64,000 nucleotides of DNA from Pelagibacterium luteolum. Lineage in GTDB: Bacteria; Pseudomonadota; Alphaproteobacteria; Rhizobiales; Devosiaceae. Shown here piece by piece: positions 43,433 to 52,679 of the stretch. The stretch's first letter is position 1. Each line of letters starts with the position of its first letter. Both the position numbers and the translations under genes were made by a program. The notes under the pieces are model-generated. The model had not been told where the DNA came from. It did no database searches and saw only the letters and a list, made by a program, of their open reading frames with translations. The DNA lies in NCBI RefSeq assembly GCF_900100665.1, contig NZ_FNCS01000006.1, positions 62,001 through 126,000 of the forward strand, given 5' to 3'.

Positions 43433-44554
43433 ATGGCGCGACCACAGCGCATCCTTCAGATCATGCGCGCGCCTGTGGGCGGTCTCTTTCGACACGTGGC
43501 CGATCTCACGCGGGAACTGGCGGATCGTGGCCACGCTGTTGGTCTGGTGGTCGACAGCACGAGTGGCGACGCGCAGACCGAGCAAAAGCTTGCAGCGCTT
43601 TCCGATGCAGTGGCGTTGGGCATCCACCGCTTTCCCATACCACGCCTGCTCGGCCCAGCTGACATTTCGACGCCGTTCAAAATCAGTCGCTTAGCTGCCG
43701 ATCTCGACATTTCGATTCTGCATGGCCATGGCGCCAAGGGCGGGTTCGGTGCGCGGCTGGCTCGCTTTGGGTCTCGGACCCGCAAGGCGGTCTATACCCC
43801 GCATGGCGGCGCACTGCATTTCAATCCCAGATCACCCAGCGGTGCGCTGTTCATGGCGATCGAGCGAGGGTTGTTGGGCGTGACCGACGCTCTGGTTTTC
43901 GAGAGCGCATATGCGAAAGAGACGTTTGCCAAGCATGTTGGCGGCGCCAAGCGTCACCAAGTGGTGATCCATAACGGCTTGGCAGCTGCCGAATTCGAGC
44001 CGATCATTCCAAACGCCGATGCAGCAGATTTCGTTTTCGTCGGCGAATTGCGCATGCTCAAGGGCATTGATCTGATCATTGAAGCGCTGGCACCTCTTGT
44101 CGGCCCAAATGGCCTGCCGGCGACGCTCATCATGGCGGGAGACGGCCCCGATCGCGGTTGGCTCGAACAGGCGATTGCCGACCGGAACCTCCAGCAGCGC
44201 GTGACGCTGGCGGGCGTAAAGCCGGCACGCGAAATGTTTTCGCGCGGGAGATGTGTTCTGGTGCCCTCGCGGGCCGAGTCCCTGCCCTATATCGTTCTCG
44301 AAGCCTCAGCTGCGGCACGGCCGGTCATTGCGACAAGGGTCGGGGGTATCCCTGAGATATTTGGTCCGACCTCGGACCGGTTGGTGCCTGCCGATGACGC
44401 CGCCGCGCTTTCTTCGGCTATGGCGGCTTTCCTGAACAATCCCGACGCGGCGTCTGCCGATGCGTCAGCAAGGCTCGATTTCATCCGCAACCGGTTTTCC
44501 GTTGGGATGATGGTCGACGACATCGAAGCGCTCTATGCGAACCTTGGCCGTTAG
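43433..44554 (+). CDS. GT4-family glycosyltransferase
   Basis: The 373-residue product is a GT-B glycosyltransferase. The N-terminal half includes APVGGLFRHVADLTRELADRG and the acceptor-site ILHGHGAKGG; the C-terminal half has FVGELRMLKGIDLIIEAL and the donor motif SRAESLPYIVLEASAAARPV (EX7E). It would add a sugar to the lipid-linked precursor started by the following sugar transferase. It is the only clear committed glycosyltransferase in the locus. Confidence 0.9.
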   Translation: MARPQRILQIMRAPVGGLFRHVADLTRELADRGHAVGLVVDSTSGDAQTEQKLAALSDAVALGIHRFPIPRLLGPADISTPFKISRLAADLDISILHGHGAKGGFGARLARFGSRTRKAVYTPHGGALHFNPRSPSGALFMAIERGLLGVTDALVFESAYAKETFAKHVGGAKRHQVVIHNGLAAAEFEPIIPNADAADFVFVGELRMLKGIDLIIEALAPLVGPNGLPATLIMAGDGPDRGWLEQAIADRNLQQRVTLAGVKPAREMFSRGRCVLVPSRAESLPYIVLEASAAARPVIATRVGGIPEIFGPTSDRLVPADDAAALSSAMAAFLNNPDAASADASARLDFIRNRFSVGMMVDDIEALYANLGR

Positions 44555-44647
44555 GTACAATCTTAAGCATTAGTTTTCATCGAGTCTTCACCTGTGAACG
44601 CCTATGGTTGCCCTCACATTCCGTGAGTTTTGCGTAAGGCGTGGACC

Positions 44648-46165
44648 ATGTATCGGGTCGACCCAAAGGAAGCCGTTTTAAGCCATCTCAACCAGCCCAA
44701 TGACAGGGCCGGTGAGGCATTGTCGGCGCGTGCCGAGGCCCTGATGCGTGCTCATGTGGAGCCGGGTTGGTCTCACAAGGTCATTTCGGGTGTTGCACAG
44801 CTTGCGGAAGCGGCAATGCTGCTGGTGGTCGGGTTTGCCATCTACCTCTACTATGTGGGCTGGGCGGCACCGCAAATTTACGTGCCATTGATGCTCGGTA
44901 CCGTTCTGTCCGCCAACATCGCCTTCAATATCGCGCGGACGCACCGGATCGTCAGCTACCGCACGCAGTTCAAGCAAATCCTGCGCGTCCTTTTTGGCTG
45001 GTCGAGCGTATTCCTGATCATCGTTGCGGGGCTGTTCGTGATGAAGGCGGGGGAGGAAATCTCTCGTGTCTGGCTCACGAGCTGGCTGCTCGCAGGTGCT
45101 GTAGCACTTATCGCCTATCGGCTGGCGCTGCGCGCGCTTGTGCTGACATGGTCCGAACAGGGCAAGCTCAAACGCCGGACGGTGGTCGTGGGCGGCGGGC
45201 CGGATGCGGAAGCGCTGATCGCCAATATCAGCCGCGGCGCAACCAATGATATCGAGCTGATCGGCCTCTTCGACGACCGCGAGGGTGATCGTTCTCCCGA
45301 TCAGGTTGCCGGGCTTTACAAGCTGGGGCGGGTTGCGGACCTCGTCGAATTCGCGCGCCGGGCCAGGATTGATCTCGTCATCGTGTCGATGCCGCTCTCG
45401 GCGGAATCGCGTGTGCTGGAGATGCTGCGCCAGCTTTGGGTGCTGCCTGTCGATATCCGGCTCTCAGCGCATATGAGCAAGCTGCGCTTCACCGACAAAA
45501 CCTATTCCTATGTCGGCGATTTGCCCGTCTTCGATATGGCGGACCGTCCGATTTCCGATTGGAACCTGGTCTTCAAGTGGGTGTTCGACAAGGTCGTGGC
45601 GCTTAGCGCGATCATAGCGCTCTCGCCGATCATGATAGGCACCGCCCTTGCCGTGAGGTTCACCAGCAAAGGTCCGGTGCTGTTCAAGCAGAAGCGCCAT
45701 GGGTTCAACAACGAACTCATCGAGATTTACAAGTTTCGCTCGATGTATACCGACATGAGCGACGCGAAGGCGGCAACGCTCGTGACCCGCGACGATCCTC
45801 GTGTCACGCCCGTCGGGCGCTTTATCCGCAAGACATCGATTGATGAACTGCCGCAGTTGTTCAATGTCCTGAAGGGCCAGCTCTCGATTGTCGGCCCTCG
45901 GCCGCATGCGCTTGAAGCCAAAGCGGCCAACCGGCTCTATCACGACGCCGTCGATGGCTATTTCGCACGCCACAAGGTCAAGCCCGGGATTACTGGATGG
46001 GCGCAGATCCACGGATGGCGTGGGGAAACCGACACTGTCGACAAGATCATGAAGCGCGTGGACCACGACCTCTATTATATCGAGAACTGGTCCATCGTTC
46101 TCGACCTCTATATTCTCGTCATGACACCCGTCTCGCTGTTCACCAAGACAGAGAATGCATTTTGA
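44648..46165 (+). CDS. undecaprenyl-phosphate sugar phosphotransferase (WbaP/WcaJ-like)
   Basis: The 505-residue product starts exopolysaccharide synthesis by moving a hexose-1-phosphate to undecaprenyl phosphate. Four N-terminal membrane helices (about 45-155) lead to a CoA-binding-like domain ([13 protein letters not shown]), then a fifth membrane segment and the catalytic domain with [36 protein letters not shown] and [15 protein letters not shown]. The ATG at 44648 follows AAGGCG. The last codon and stop overlap the TTG start of the next gene. Confidence 0.92.
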   Translation: MYRVDPKEAVLSHLNQPNDRAGEALSARAEALMRAHVEPGWSHKVISGVAQLAEAAMLLVVGFAIYLYYVGWAAPQIYVPLMLGTVLSANIAFNIARTHRIVSYRTQFKQILRVLFGWSSVFLIIVAGLFVMKAGEEISRVWLTSWLLAGAVALIAYRLALRALVLTWSEQGKLKRRTVVVGGGPDAEALIANISRGATNDIELIGLFDDREGDRSPDQVAGLYKLGRVADLVEFARRARIDLVIVSMPLSAESRVLEMLRQLWVLPVDIRLSAHMSKLRFTDKTYSYVGDLPVFDMADRPISDWNLVFKWVFDKVVALSAIIALSPIMIGTALAVRFTSKGPVLFKQKRHGFNNELIEIYKFRSMYTDMSDAKAATLVTRDDPRVTPVGRFIRKTSIDELPQLFNVLKGQLSIVGPRPHALEAKAANRLYHDAVDGYFARHKVKPGITGWAQIHGWRGETDTVDKIMKRVDHDLYYIENWSIVLDLYILVMTPVSLFTKTENAF

Positions 46166-47442
46166 CGGTCTCGTCGCCCGGACTTGTTGGCCGGGACCGC
46201 CCCGAACTGGGGCGGGCATTTATCGCGGGCGTACTGCGCAAGGCGCTGCCTGTGATCGTGGCACTTTGGGTGTTTTCGGGTGGCTTCGTCATCGTCGAGC
46301 CCTCCCCTTACGAGGTCATGTTTCTCGCAGCGTTCGGGCTGGCACTGATCGGCGGCTTGCGCCTGAGCCGGGGCACCTTGCCCGTGCTCTACGTGACATT
46401 GGCGTTCACGCCCTTCGCCATAATCGCAGTGTTCCAGATGCGCTATCAGTCTGTCACCGATGGGCTGATCTACAATCTCGTTACGATCTTTCTGTTCGTG
46501 ACAACCTATTTTGCGGCTAATTTCGTGGCGCAGGCGCCGTATCGCCACATGCGGCTCATCGCGCATTCCTATGTGGTGGTCGCGATCATCGCGTCCTGCG
46601 TCGGTACTCTCGCTTATCTGGGCTTGTTGCCGGGTGAAGGCGTTTTCCTCCTTTACGGCCGCGCCAAGGCATTCTTCAAGGACCCGAACGTTTATGGGCC
46701 CTTCCTGATGCTTCCAGCAATGTTCGTGCTTCAGCGGGCATTGTTGGGGCAAGGCAAGAGCGTCGCATGGAATGGTCTGGCGTATCTCGTGATCTTCATT
46801 GGGGTCTTTGTAAGCTTTTCGCGCGGCGCGTGGGGACATTTGGCCGCCTCGTCGGCCATGCTGTTCTTCCTTATCTTTTTCCTCGAATCTTCGGGACGGG
46901 ACAAAGTTCGGCTGTTGTTGTTCGCGGTTGGCGGTACGATGGTACTGGCGGCCGCACTGGCCGCCCTGCTCTCGATCCCGGCTGTGGCTGATTTGTTCGT
47001 GCATCGCTTCTCGCTCACGCAGAGCTATGACACCGGCGAAACCGGGCGCTTTGGGCGGATTTGGTACACGATCGAGGTGGCGCTGCTCAATCCACTCGGT
47101 ATTGGCCCACTGGAATACGGCTACATGCGGATCGAAGAGCAGCCCCATAACACCTATCTCAACGTCCCCCTCTCCTACGGATGGGGCGGTGCGTTGGCGT
47201 ATTATTCACTTGTGGTCTGGACGACGGTCGTGGGACTTACATGCTTGGCGCGCCGCTCGGTCAACCGGACACTCCTCATACCGGTCTTTGCGACGTTTTT
47301 GCCGATGCTGATCCTGTCAGGCATCATCGATACCGACCACTGGCGTCACTGGTTCCTGGTGGCAGGATTGGTATGGGGCGTGTGCGCCGGCTACCGGGTC
47401 GTGGATCCGGCGCAATTGAGACTGCGCCGGTCCCTGCCCTAA
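46162..47442 (+). CDS. Wzy/O-antigen ligase-type membrane protein
   Basis: The 426-residue product has about eleven membrane helices and the O-antigen ligase/polymerase (Wzy_C) pattern, with the large periplasmic loop containing GETGRFGRIWYTIEVALLNP and QPHNTYLNVPLSYGWGGALA. The likely role is polymerisation of the repeat units on the periplasmic side. The start is the TTG in the overlap TTGA with the upstream stop; the frame continues upstream but inside the sugar-transferase gene. No flippase gene is beside it. Confidence 0.84.
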   Translation: MTVSSPGLVGRDRPELGRAFIAGVLRKALPVIVALWVFSGGFVIVEPSPYEVMFLAAFGLALIGGLRLSRGTLPVLYVTLAFTPFAIIAVFQMRYQSVTDGLIYNLVTIFLFVTTYFAANFVAQAPYRHMRLIAHSYVVVAIIASCVGTLAYLGLLPGEGVFLLYGRAKAFFKDPNVYGPFLMLPAMFVLQRALLGQGKSVAWNGLAYLVIFIGVFVSFSRGAWGHLAASSAMLFFLIFFLESSGRDKVRLLLFAVGGTMVLAAALAALLSIPAVADLFVHRFSLTQSYDTGETGRFGRIWYTIEVALLNPLGIGPLEYGYMRIEEQPHNTYLNVPLSYGWGGALAYYSLVVWTTVVGLTCLARRSVNRTLLIPVFATFLPMLILSGIIDTDHWRHWFLVAGLVWGVCAGYRVVDPAQLRLRRSLP

Positions 47443-47606
47443 AACACTTTTCGGACGAGCCAGACTGCCGCGATGAGCACCGTCGCGCCGACCAGAACCC
47501 AGAATAGCACCAGCAGGGCCACCGCGCCCAAAATTGCGCCGATGGCATCCCAGAAACCGAGCGTGCCGATCAGCAGTGCCAATAGAACGATCAAAAGAAT
47601 GGGCAT
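47439..47606 (-). CDS. small hydrophobic membrane protein
   Basis: From the ATG at 47606 the product has 55 residues and is almost wholly hydrophobic (two segments, PILLIVLLALLIGTLGFWDA and ALLVLFWVLVGATVLIAAVW), ending VRKVF. It resembles other tiny bacterial membrane proteins, but no family is recognised. Upstream the frame remains open through the antisense of a tRNA gene, which is not coding. It overlaps the stop of the polymerase gene by four bases on the opposite strand. Confidence 0.6.
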   Translation of the reverse strand: MPILLIVLLALLIGTLGFWDAIGAILGAVALLVLFWVLVGATVLIAAVWLVRKVF

Positions 47607-47735
47607 TGATGAAGTCCCCCGTTTGAATGGCGGGGTAACGACTGGACGCACCGAGACGTTCCCAACGCGAGGCCGCAATTTTTTACCCTTCGCACCTTGC
47701 GCTATCGGCGGCGATTGGATAGGTGAGAGGCCAAT

Positions 47736-47812
47736 CGGGGCGTAGCGCAGCCTGGTAGCGCATTTGTCTGGGGGACAAAGGGTCGTCGGTTCAAATCCGG
47801 CCGCTCCGACCA
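47736..47812 (+). tRNA. tRNA-Pro (anticodon GGG)
   Basis: The acceptor CGGGGCG (47736-47742) pairs with CGCTCCG (47802-47808) with one G-T pair, then A and an encoded CCA. The anticodon stem TTTGT/ACAAA encloses CTGGGGG, giving GGG at 47770-47772; the T-loop is TTCAAAT. Confidence 0.94.
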
Positions 47813-47820
47813 TTCATCAA

Positions 47821-47855
47821 AAAGGCCCGCGCGCTCACGCCGCGGGCCTTTTTTG
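47821..47855 (+). terminator. Rho-independent terminator after tRNA-Pro
   Basis: AAAGGCCCGCG (47821-47831) pairs with CGCGGGCCTTT (47841-47851), followed by further T residues. It is 8 bp after the tRNA. Confidence 0.93.
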
Positions 47856-47872
47856 TTGGGGTGCAAAGGCTT

Positions 47873-48853
47873 ATGGCTGAAACCTGGACCGTGCTCGATA
47901 AGGCGCTTTCCCTCTGGCCGCAATTTTCCGGAAGTCGCCCGACTCTTATCAATCTCTCGGAAAATCACACCTTCAGGCTTGATCTGCCGGATGGTGGGCG
48001 TGCGATCCTGCGGGTGCACCGCCCCGGCTATCACACCCGTCTGGGTATCGAGAGCGAATTGGCCTGGATGCGCGCGCTACAGATTGAGGCAAAGCTCTTT
48101 ACGCCGACACCTTTGGCGGGGACGGATGGGGAACTCGTACAAGAGGCACCGTTTCTCGATACGAAGGATCAGCGCTTCATGGTTGCCTTCGCCTTTGAAG
48201 AGGGCGCGGAACCGCAAGAGGCCGAAGACCTAACCGGAGTCTTTCGCCAGCTCGGTGCGCTCGCGGCCCAGTGCCATCGCCACGTCATCGACTGGAGCCC
48301 TCCAGAGCCCTTCTCACGGCAAGTTTGGACCGCTCCGGCAATCCTTGACCCGGATGCGATCTGGGGTGACTGGCGGGCCGCGCCAGGCATCTCGGGTGAC
48401 GTGCGACGCCAGATCGATACGCTCGATCAGACGTTGCGAAGGCAATTGGCCGCTTATGGCATGGGGCGCGACCGGTTCGGCCTCATCCATGCCGATATGC
48501 GGCTGGCAAACCTGCTGGTAGCGGAGGGCACGACACGGCTTATCGACTTCGACGATTGTGGGTTTTGTTGGTTCGGCTACGATTTTGGTGCCGCGGTGTC
48601 ATTTTTTGAGGACAGCGACACCGTCCCTGCCCTTCGCACGGCCTGGCTTGAAGGGTACCGCACCATTCGGGCTTTTGGGCCGGAACACGAAGCAATGCTG
48701 GACGCAATGGTAATGCTGCGCAGGATGGCTCTTCTTGCATGGACCGGGTCGCACGCTGAAACCGAACTGGCACAGAGCCTTCACGGCACTTATGCCTCGG
48801 GAACTGCGGAAATGGCAGAGCGCTATCTGTTGCGCGGCACCATCGACCGATAG
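47873..48853 (+). CDS. phosphotransferase enzyme family (APH/ThrB-like)
   Basis: The 326-residue product has a protein kinase-like fold of the APH/choline kinase/homoserine kinase II group. The catalytic loop is GLIHADMRLANLLV (HxDxxxxN) and the metal-binding motif is TTRLIDFDDCGFCWFGYDFG. The N-terminal lobe starts LINLSENHTFRLDLPDGGRA. Its substrate, likely a small alcohol or amino alcohol, cannot be told. The ATG at 47873 follows AAAGGC just after the tRNA terminator, so it probably has its own promoter or depends on read-through. Confidence 0.83.
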   Translation: MAETWTVLDKALSLWPQFSGSRPTLINLSENHTFRLDLPDGGRAILRVHRPGYHTRLGIESELAWMRALQIEAKLFTPTPLAGTDGELVQEAPFLDTKDQRFMVAFAFEEGAEPQEAEDLTGVFRQLGALAAQCHRHVIDWSPPEPFSRQVWTAPAILDPDAIWGDWRAAPGISGDVRRQIDTLDQTLRRQLAAYGMGRDRFGLIHADMRLANLLVAEGTTRLIDFDDCGFCWFGYDFGAAVSFFEDSDTVPALRTAWLEGYRTIRAFGPEHEAMLDAMVMLRRMALLAWTGSHAETELAQSLHGTYASGTAEMAERYLLRGTIDR

Positions 48854-48857
48854 GCGG

Positions 48858-49616
48858 TCAATCGTAAAACAGCGATACGCGATGTCCGCCGATTTCATGG
48901 ACGTTGATGTCCATGTCATAAATCTCTTTGAGCGCTTCGGGCCGGATCAATTCGTCTGGCGTGCCCTGCCGCACCACCCGTCCGTTCTTCATCGCGATGA
49001 TGTAGTTGGAATACCAGGACGCGAAATTGATGTCGTGCAGGACGAGCACGACGGTTTTGCCAAGCTCCCGGCACGCCTTCTGCATAAGCTTCATCATGCC
49101 CATTGCGTGTTTCATATCGAGATTGTTGAGAGGTTCATCGAGCAGGACATAATCCGTGTCCTGACAGATCACCATGGCGACGAATGCGCGCTGACGCTGG
49201 CCGCCCGAGAGCTCGTCGAGAAAGCGATTCTTGAGGTCATCGAGATTGAGGTAGCTGATGGCCTGATCGATATGTGCCTTGTCTTCGATATTCAGGCGCC
49301 CCTTCGAATAGGGGTAGCGCCCGAAGGCCACGAGATCGTGCACGGTCAGGCGCGCCGTCATATGGTTGTCCTGCCGCAGGATCGAGAGACGCCTCGCCAG
49401 AACGTCGCTGGGCGTATTGGACACGTCCAGCCCATCGATCGTCACCGACCCGCTATCCATGCCCAAAAGGCGCGAAACGATCGACAGCATGGTCGATTTC
49501 CCGGCCCCGTTCGGTCCTATAATCGAGGTGATACCGCCGGCGGGCAGTTGGATAGACACATCGTCGACCACAGCGGTCTCGCCATAGTATTTCTTGAGGC
49601 CGGACGTGATGATCAT
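48858..49616 (-). CDS. iron-siderophore ABC importer 2, ATP-binding protein
   Basis: The 252-residue product is the ATPase of a second FecCD-type importer, closest in style to YclP/FatE/VctC of catechol-siderophore uptake. It has Walker A GPNGAGKST, Q-loop ILRQDNH, signature LSGGQRQRAF, Walker B DYVLLDEPLNNLDMKHA and H-loop LVLHDINFASWYSN. It is the last gene of a four-gene operon, overlapping the stop of the preceding permease by four bases. Confidence 0.92.
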   Translation of the reverse strand: MIITSGLKKYYGETAVVDDVSIQLPAGGITSIIGPNGAGKSTMLSIVSRLLGMDSGSVTIDGLDVSNTPSDVLARRLSILRQDNHMTARLTVHDLVAFGRYPYSKGRLNIEDKAHIDQAISYLNLDDLKNRFLDELSGGQRQRAFVAMVICQDTDYVLLDEPLNNLDMKHAMGMMKLMQKACRELGKTVVLVLHDINFASWYSNYIIAMKNGRVVRQGTPDELIRPEALKEIYDMDINVHEIGGHRVSLFYD

Positions 49617-50581
49617 CGGGCAGCTCCGCGCAAAATCAGGATTATGAAGACGAGGCCGCCAAGGAACTCGACGATGATGGATAGCGCCGTGTCGAACTCG
49701 AACACGCGCTCGAATAGCGTCTGACCGCCGACCAATGCGATGACGCCCAAAAGGGATGCCGCGGGCAGGATGTATCTGTGCTTTGACACACCGACCAGCC
49801 CATGCGCCAGACTTGCGACCAAGAGCCCGAAGAATGTGATGGGTCCGACAAGCGCCGTCGAGACGGAGACGAGAACCGACACCATCGCCAAAATGATGAC
49901 GACGGTGCGCTTGTATTCCACGCCCAGGTTAACTGCGTTATCGCGTCCCAGCGCGAGCACGTCGAAACTATGCCCCATGCGCCAGAGCACAAGCGTGACA
50001 CAGCCGACCACAGCAGAGGCGACGCCCAACAGCGTTGGGTCGATGGTCGAAAAGCTCGCGAAAAAGCTATCCTGAAGCACCTGAAAGGCGTTGGGATCCA
50101 AAAGGCGCTGCATGAAGTTCGATAGACTGCGAAAAAATATCCCGAAGACGATGCCGACCAACACCAGAAGGTGAAGGCTTCTGTTGCCGCTGAGAAACAA
50201 CCATCGGAACAGCATCCAGGAAAACGCCATCATCAGCACCACTTCCATGCCGAACTGGGCGTATGGATTGATCAGCACCAGCATCTGCGGCCCAAGGAAG
50301 AAAACGATGGCGGTCTGGACGAGAATGTAAAGCGCATCGAAACCCATGATCGACGGCGTGAGGATGCGGTTGTTGGTGACCGTCTGAAACAGCACCGTCG
50401 AGACGGCGACGGCATAGGCGACGAGCAGCAGACCCAAAAGCTTGCGGCCGCGGAACGGCAGAACGAAGCTCCAGTTTCCTCGTGCCCCCAGTGTCATGAA
50501 GCAGACGATGGACACCAGCGCCAGCACGGCGAGGAGAACGAGGAAAAGTGTGGGTCGCGACCACCGCAGTTTATGCAGCAT
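49613..50581 (-). CDS. iron-siderophore ABC importer 2, permease (YclO-like)
   Basis: The 322-residue product is a FecCD-type permease with about nine membrane helices. Family blocks are FRGRKLLGLLLVAYAVAVST, QTVTNNRILTPSIMGFDALY and ALVGPITFFGLLVASLAHGL. The start at 50581 (MLHKLRWSR) overlaps the end of the upstream permease by 11 bp; the longer open frame upstream lies wholly inside that gene and is rejected. Confidence 0.9.
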   Translation of the reverse strand: MLHKLRWSRPTLFLVLLAVLALVSIVCFMTLGARGNWSFVLPFRGRKLLGLLLVAYAVAVSTVLFQTVTNNRILTPSIMGFDALYILVQTAIVFFLGPQMLVLINPYAQFGMEVVLMMAFSWMLFRWLFLSGNRSLHLLVLVGIVFGIFFRSLSNFMQRLLDPNAFQVLQDSFFASFSTIDPTLLGVASAVVGCVTLVLWRMGHSFDVLALGRDNAVNLGVEYKRTVVIILAMVSVLVSVSTALVGPITFFGLLVASLAHGLVGVSKHRYILPAASLLGVIALVGGQTLFERVFEFDTALSIIVEFLGGLVFIILILRGAAR

Positions 50582-51533
50582 TTTGACGCTTCCTGAGCAG
50601 CAGGTAGAGGAAGACGCCGCTACCGAGGACGCCGACGACCACGCTGATCGGAATCTCGTAGGGGTAGCGTACGATCCGTCCAACAATGTCGCATGCAAGA
50701 ACGAAAGCTGCGCCCATTACGGCAACCCAGGGAACCGTTCGGCGCATGTTGTCGCCCACCATGAGGCTGACCACATTGGGCACGATGAGACCCAAAAAGG
50801 GGATCGACCCCACTGAGACCAGCACCACCGCGCTGACGACCGAGACCACCAAGAGGCCCAGCGTCATGACCCGCTTGTAGTTCAGGCCCAGATTGGTCGT
50901 GAAATCCTGGCCCAGACCGGCCACTGTGAACCGGTCCGCAGCGATATAGGCGAGGATCGTGCCTGCAAGACCAAACCAAAGCAGTTCGTAGCGGCCCCTG
51001 AGCACCCCGGAGAAGTCGCCCATGTTCCACGCCAGCAAGGTCGGCAGAAGGTTGAACCTGTAGGCGAAAAATGACGTGATGGCCCCAATGATTCCGCCCA
51101 GCATTATCCCCACCAAAGGCACGAGGAGGACGTCGCGCAGGGGGACGAAGCGCAGGATGCGCAAGAACAACGCAGTACCTGCCATGGCAAATGCCGCTGC
51201 GACGACCATTTTTGCGATGAGCGGCCAACCCGGCGCAAACAGGGTGACGACAAGAAATCCCAAACTCGCGGACTCAGTCGTCCCTGCCGTCGAGGGCTCG
51301 ACGAAGCGGTTGCGGACGATGATCTGCATAACGAGGCCGGCAATGGCAAGCGAGGACCCTGCCAGCAGAATGGCCAAGGTACGCGGAACTCGGCTGACCA
51401 ACAGCACCTGCATCGCCCGCCCTTCGGCGTCCGACGAAAAAAGCGTTTGCAGGGAGACATTGCTGACCCCGACGAAAAGGGAAATCACGGCGAGGAGAAG
51501 CGTCACCGCAATGGCAAGGATGAAAAGACGCAC
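50571..51533 (-). CDS. iron-siderophore ABC importer 2, permease (YclN-like)
   Basis: The 320-residue product is the other FecCD-type permease of the operon, with about nine membrane helices. VSRVPRTLAILLAGSSLAIA, QIIVRNRFVEPSTAGTTESA and SVGSIPFLGLIVPNVVSLMV are the family blocks. The FVEPSTAGTTESA version is typical of the YclN/FatD group. A stem-loop lies between it and the binding-protein gene upstream, which may lower permease expression. Confidence 0.9.
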   Translation of the reverse strand: MRLFILAIAVTLLLAVISLFVGVSNVSLQTLFSSDAEGRAMQVLLVSRVPRTLAILLAGSSLAIAGLVMQIIVRNRFVEPSTAGTTESASLGFLVVTLFAPGWPLIAKMVVAAAFAMAGTALFLRILRFVPLRDVLLVPLVGIMLGGIIGAITSFFAYRFNLLPTLLAWNMGDFSGVLRGRYELLWFGLAGTILAYIAADRFTVAGLGQDFTTNLGLNYKRVMTLGLLVVSVVSAVVLVSVGSIPFLGLIVPNVVSLMVGDNMRRTVPWVAVMGAAFVLACDIVGRIVRYPYEIPISVVVGVLGSGVFLYLLLRKRQNAA

Positions 51534-51581
51534 CCGATCTGCCCTTTGCTGCAGGCCAGCGCGCGAAACCGCGGCCCTAAA

Positions 51582-51611
51582 GAAAACCCCGGCGGTTGCG
51601 AGACCGCCGGG
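51582..51611 (-). terminator. intra-operon stem-loop (attenuator)
   Basis: CCCGGCGGT (51588-51596) pairs with ACCGCCGGG (51603-51611) around TGCGAG, and on the minus strand is followed by TTTTC. It lies between the binding-protein gene and the first permease, a common place for partial termination that keeps binding protein in excess. Confidence 0.75.
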
Positions 51612-51630
51612 ATAGACAGGTCAAAATCGA

Positions 51631-52566
51631 TTAGGCAGCGCCGTTGACGCCTTCGATCACCTGGTCGAGGAGGAGCATCAGACCCTGATAGCCGTGCATC
51701 GAGATGTAAGCGGCCTGAGGATCAAGGAAGACCATGTGATCTTCCTGCCAGAAGGTTGTCTGGTGGATCAATTCGTTGTCGAGCAACTGGCGCGCGGCGC
51801 CTTCATTGCCCACACCGGCGTCACGGTCGACGACAAAAAGCCAATCGGGGTTGGTTTCAAGCAGATACTCGAACGAGATCGCATCGCCGCCGTGGTCACC
51901 ATCGTCGACGGTGTCGAAGACCGACGGCATGCCGAGGTCGTTGTAAATCCAGGCAACACGCGAATCCGGGCCATAAACACCGAGATTGCCAGCATTGGTG
52001 ACGACGACGAGGCCCGTACCGGCGCCGTCGAGAGCCGCGCGGGCCTCTTCAACCTTTGCATCGAGATCGGCGATCAATTCGGCGGCGCGATCCTGAAGGC
52101 CGAATGCCTCGCCAAGCGTTTCGATATTGTGCGTCACGCCCTCGACAAAGCTGGTGTTATCGACCGACATGTCGATCGTTGGCGCTATCTCAGAAAGCGT
52201 TGGATATGAGGTGCTCGAGCGGGCCGCGACGACGATCAGATCGGGCTGCTCGGCGGCGATACCTTCGAAGTCAGGCTCGAAAAGCGAACCGACATTGATG
52301 AGATCATCGACAAGGACGTCCGCCAGGTAGGAGGGCGCGTTCGAGCCCGGCGCACCATCGATCTGAACACCGAGCGCAGTGAGATTGTCATAGGCGGCCC
52401 AATCGATAACGAAGACCTTTTCGGGCACGCCCGACAGCGTTGTTTCGCCCTGCGGGTGCGCAATCGTTACGTCCTGCGCAGACGCTCCAGCGGTGAGGGC
52501 GAGCGAAGCTGCAAGAACGACCGCGGAGGCGACCGGGCGGAATTGAATGTGAAGTGACACGATCAT
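51631..52566 (-). CDS. iron-siderophore ABC importer 2, substrate-binding protein
   Basis: The 311-residue product has a signal peptide (residues 1-31, ending GASAQ) and a class III binding-protein fold of the YclQ/FatB group: HPQGETTLSGVPEKVFVIDW, EQPDLIVVAARSSTSYPTL, and the long-helix region IETLGEAFGLQDRAAELIAD. It is the first gene of the second iron importer. The ligand is likely a ferric siderophore, perhaps catecholate by family resemblance. A TGA-N9-TCA motif lies 37 bp upstream. Confidence 0.87.
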   Translation of the reverse strand: MIVSLHIQFRPVASAVVLAASLALTAGASAQDVTIAHPQGETTLSGVPEKVFVIDWAAYDNLTALGVQIDGAPGSNAPSYLADVLVDDLINVGSLFEPDFEGIAAEQPDLIVVAARSSTSYPTLSEIAPTIDMSVDNTSFVEGVTHNIETLGEAFGLQDRAAELIADLDAKVEEARAALDGAGTGLVVVTNAGNLGVYGPDSRVAWIYNDLGMPSVFDTVDDGDHGGDAISFEYLLETNPDWLFVVDRDAGVGNEGAARQLLDNELIHQTTFWQEDHMVFLDPQAAYISMHGYQGLMLLLDQVIEGVNGAA

Positions 52567-52602
52567 AATCCAATCGTTGGCTAAAAAACTGCCGCGAATA
52601 GT

Positions 52603-52617
52603 TGATCCGCAACGTCA
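52603..52617 (-). promoter_or_regulatory. iron-responsive (RirA/IRO-type) motif
   Basis: TGA-TCCGCAACG-TCA fits TGA-N9-TCA and lies 37 bp upstream of the binding-protein start. It matches the form and position of the motif before the first iron importer (18593-18607). Confidence 0.55.
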
Positions 52618-52679
52618 GGTTTTTAGACACAGCGATGGAGGTCGGTCAATATAGGTGATCAAGTTTGTCCGGTTTTAAT

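Noticed and set aside
47607-47813. Upstream extension of the small membrane protein, with the sequence VGAAGFEPTT
   Set aside because: The extension is the antisense of the tRNA-Pro gene and its flank, a well-known false annotation.
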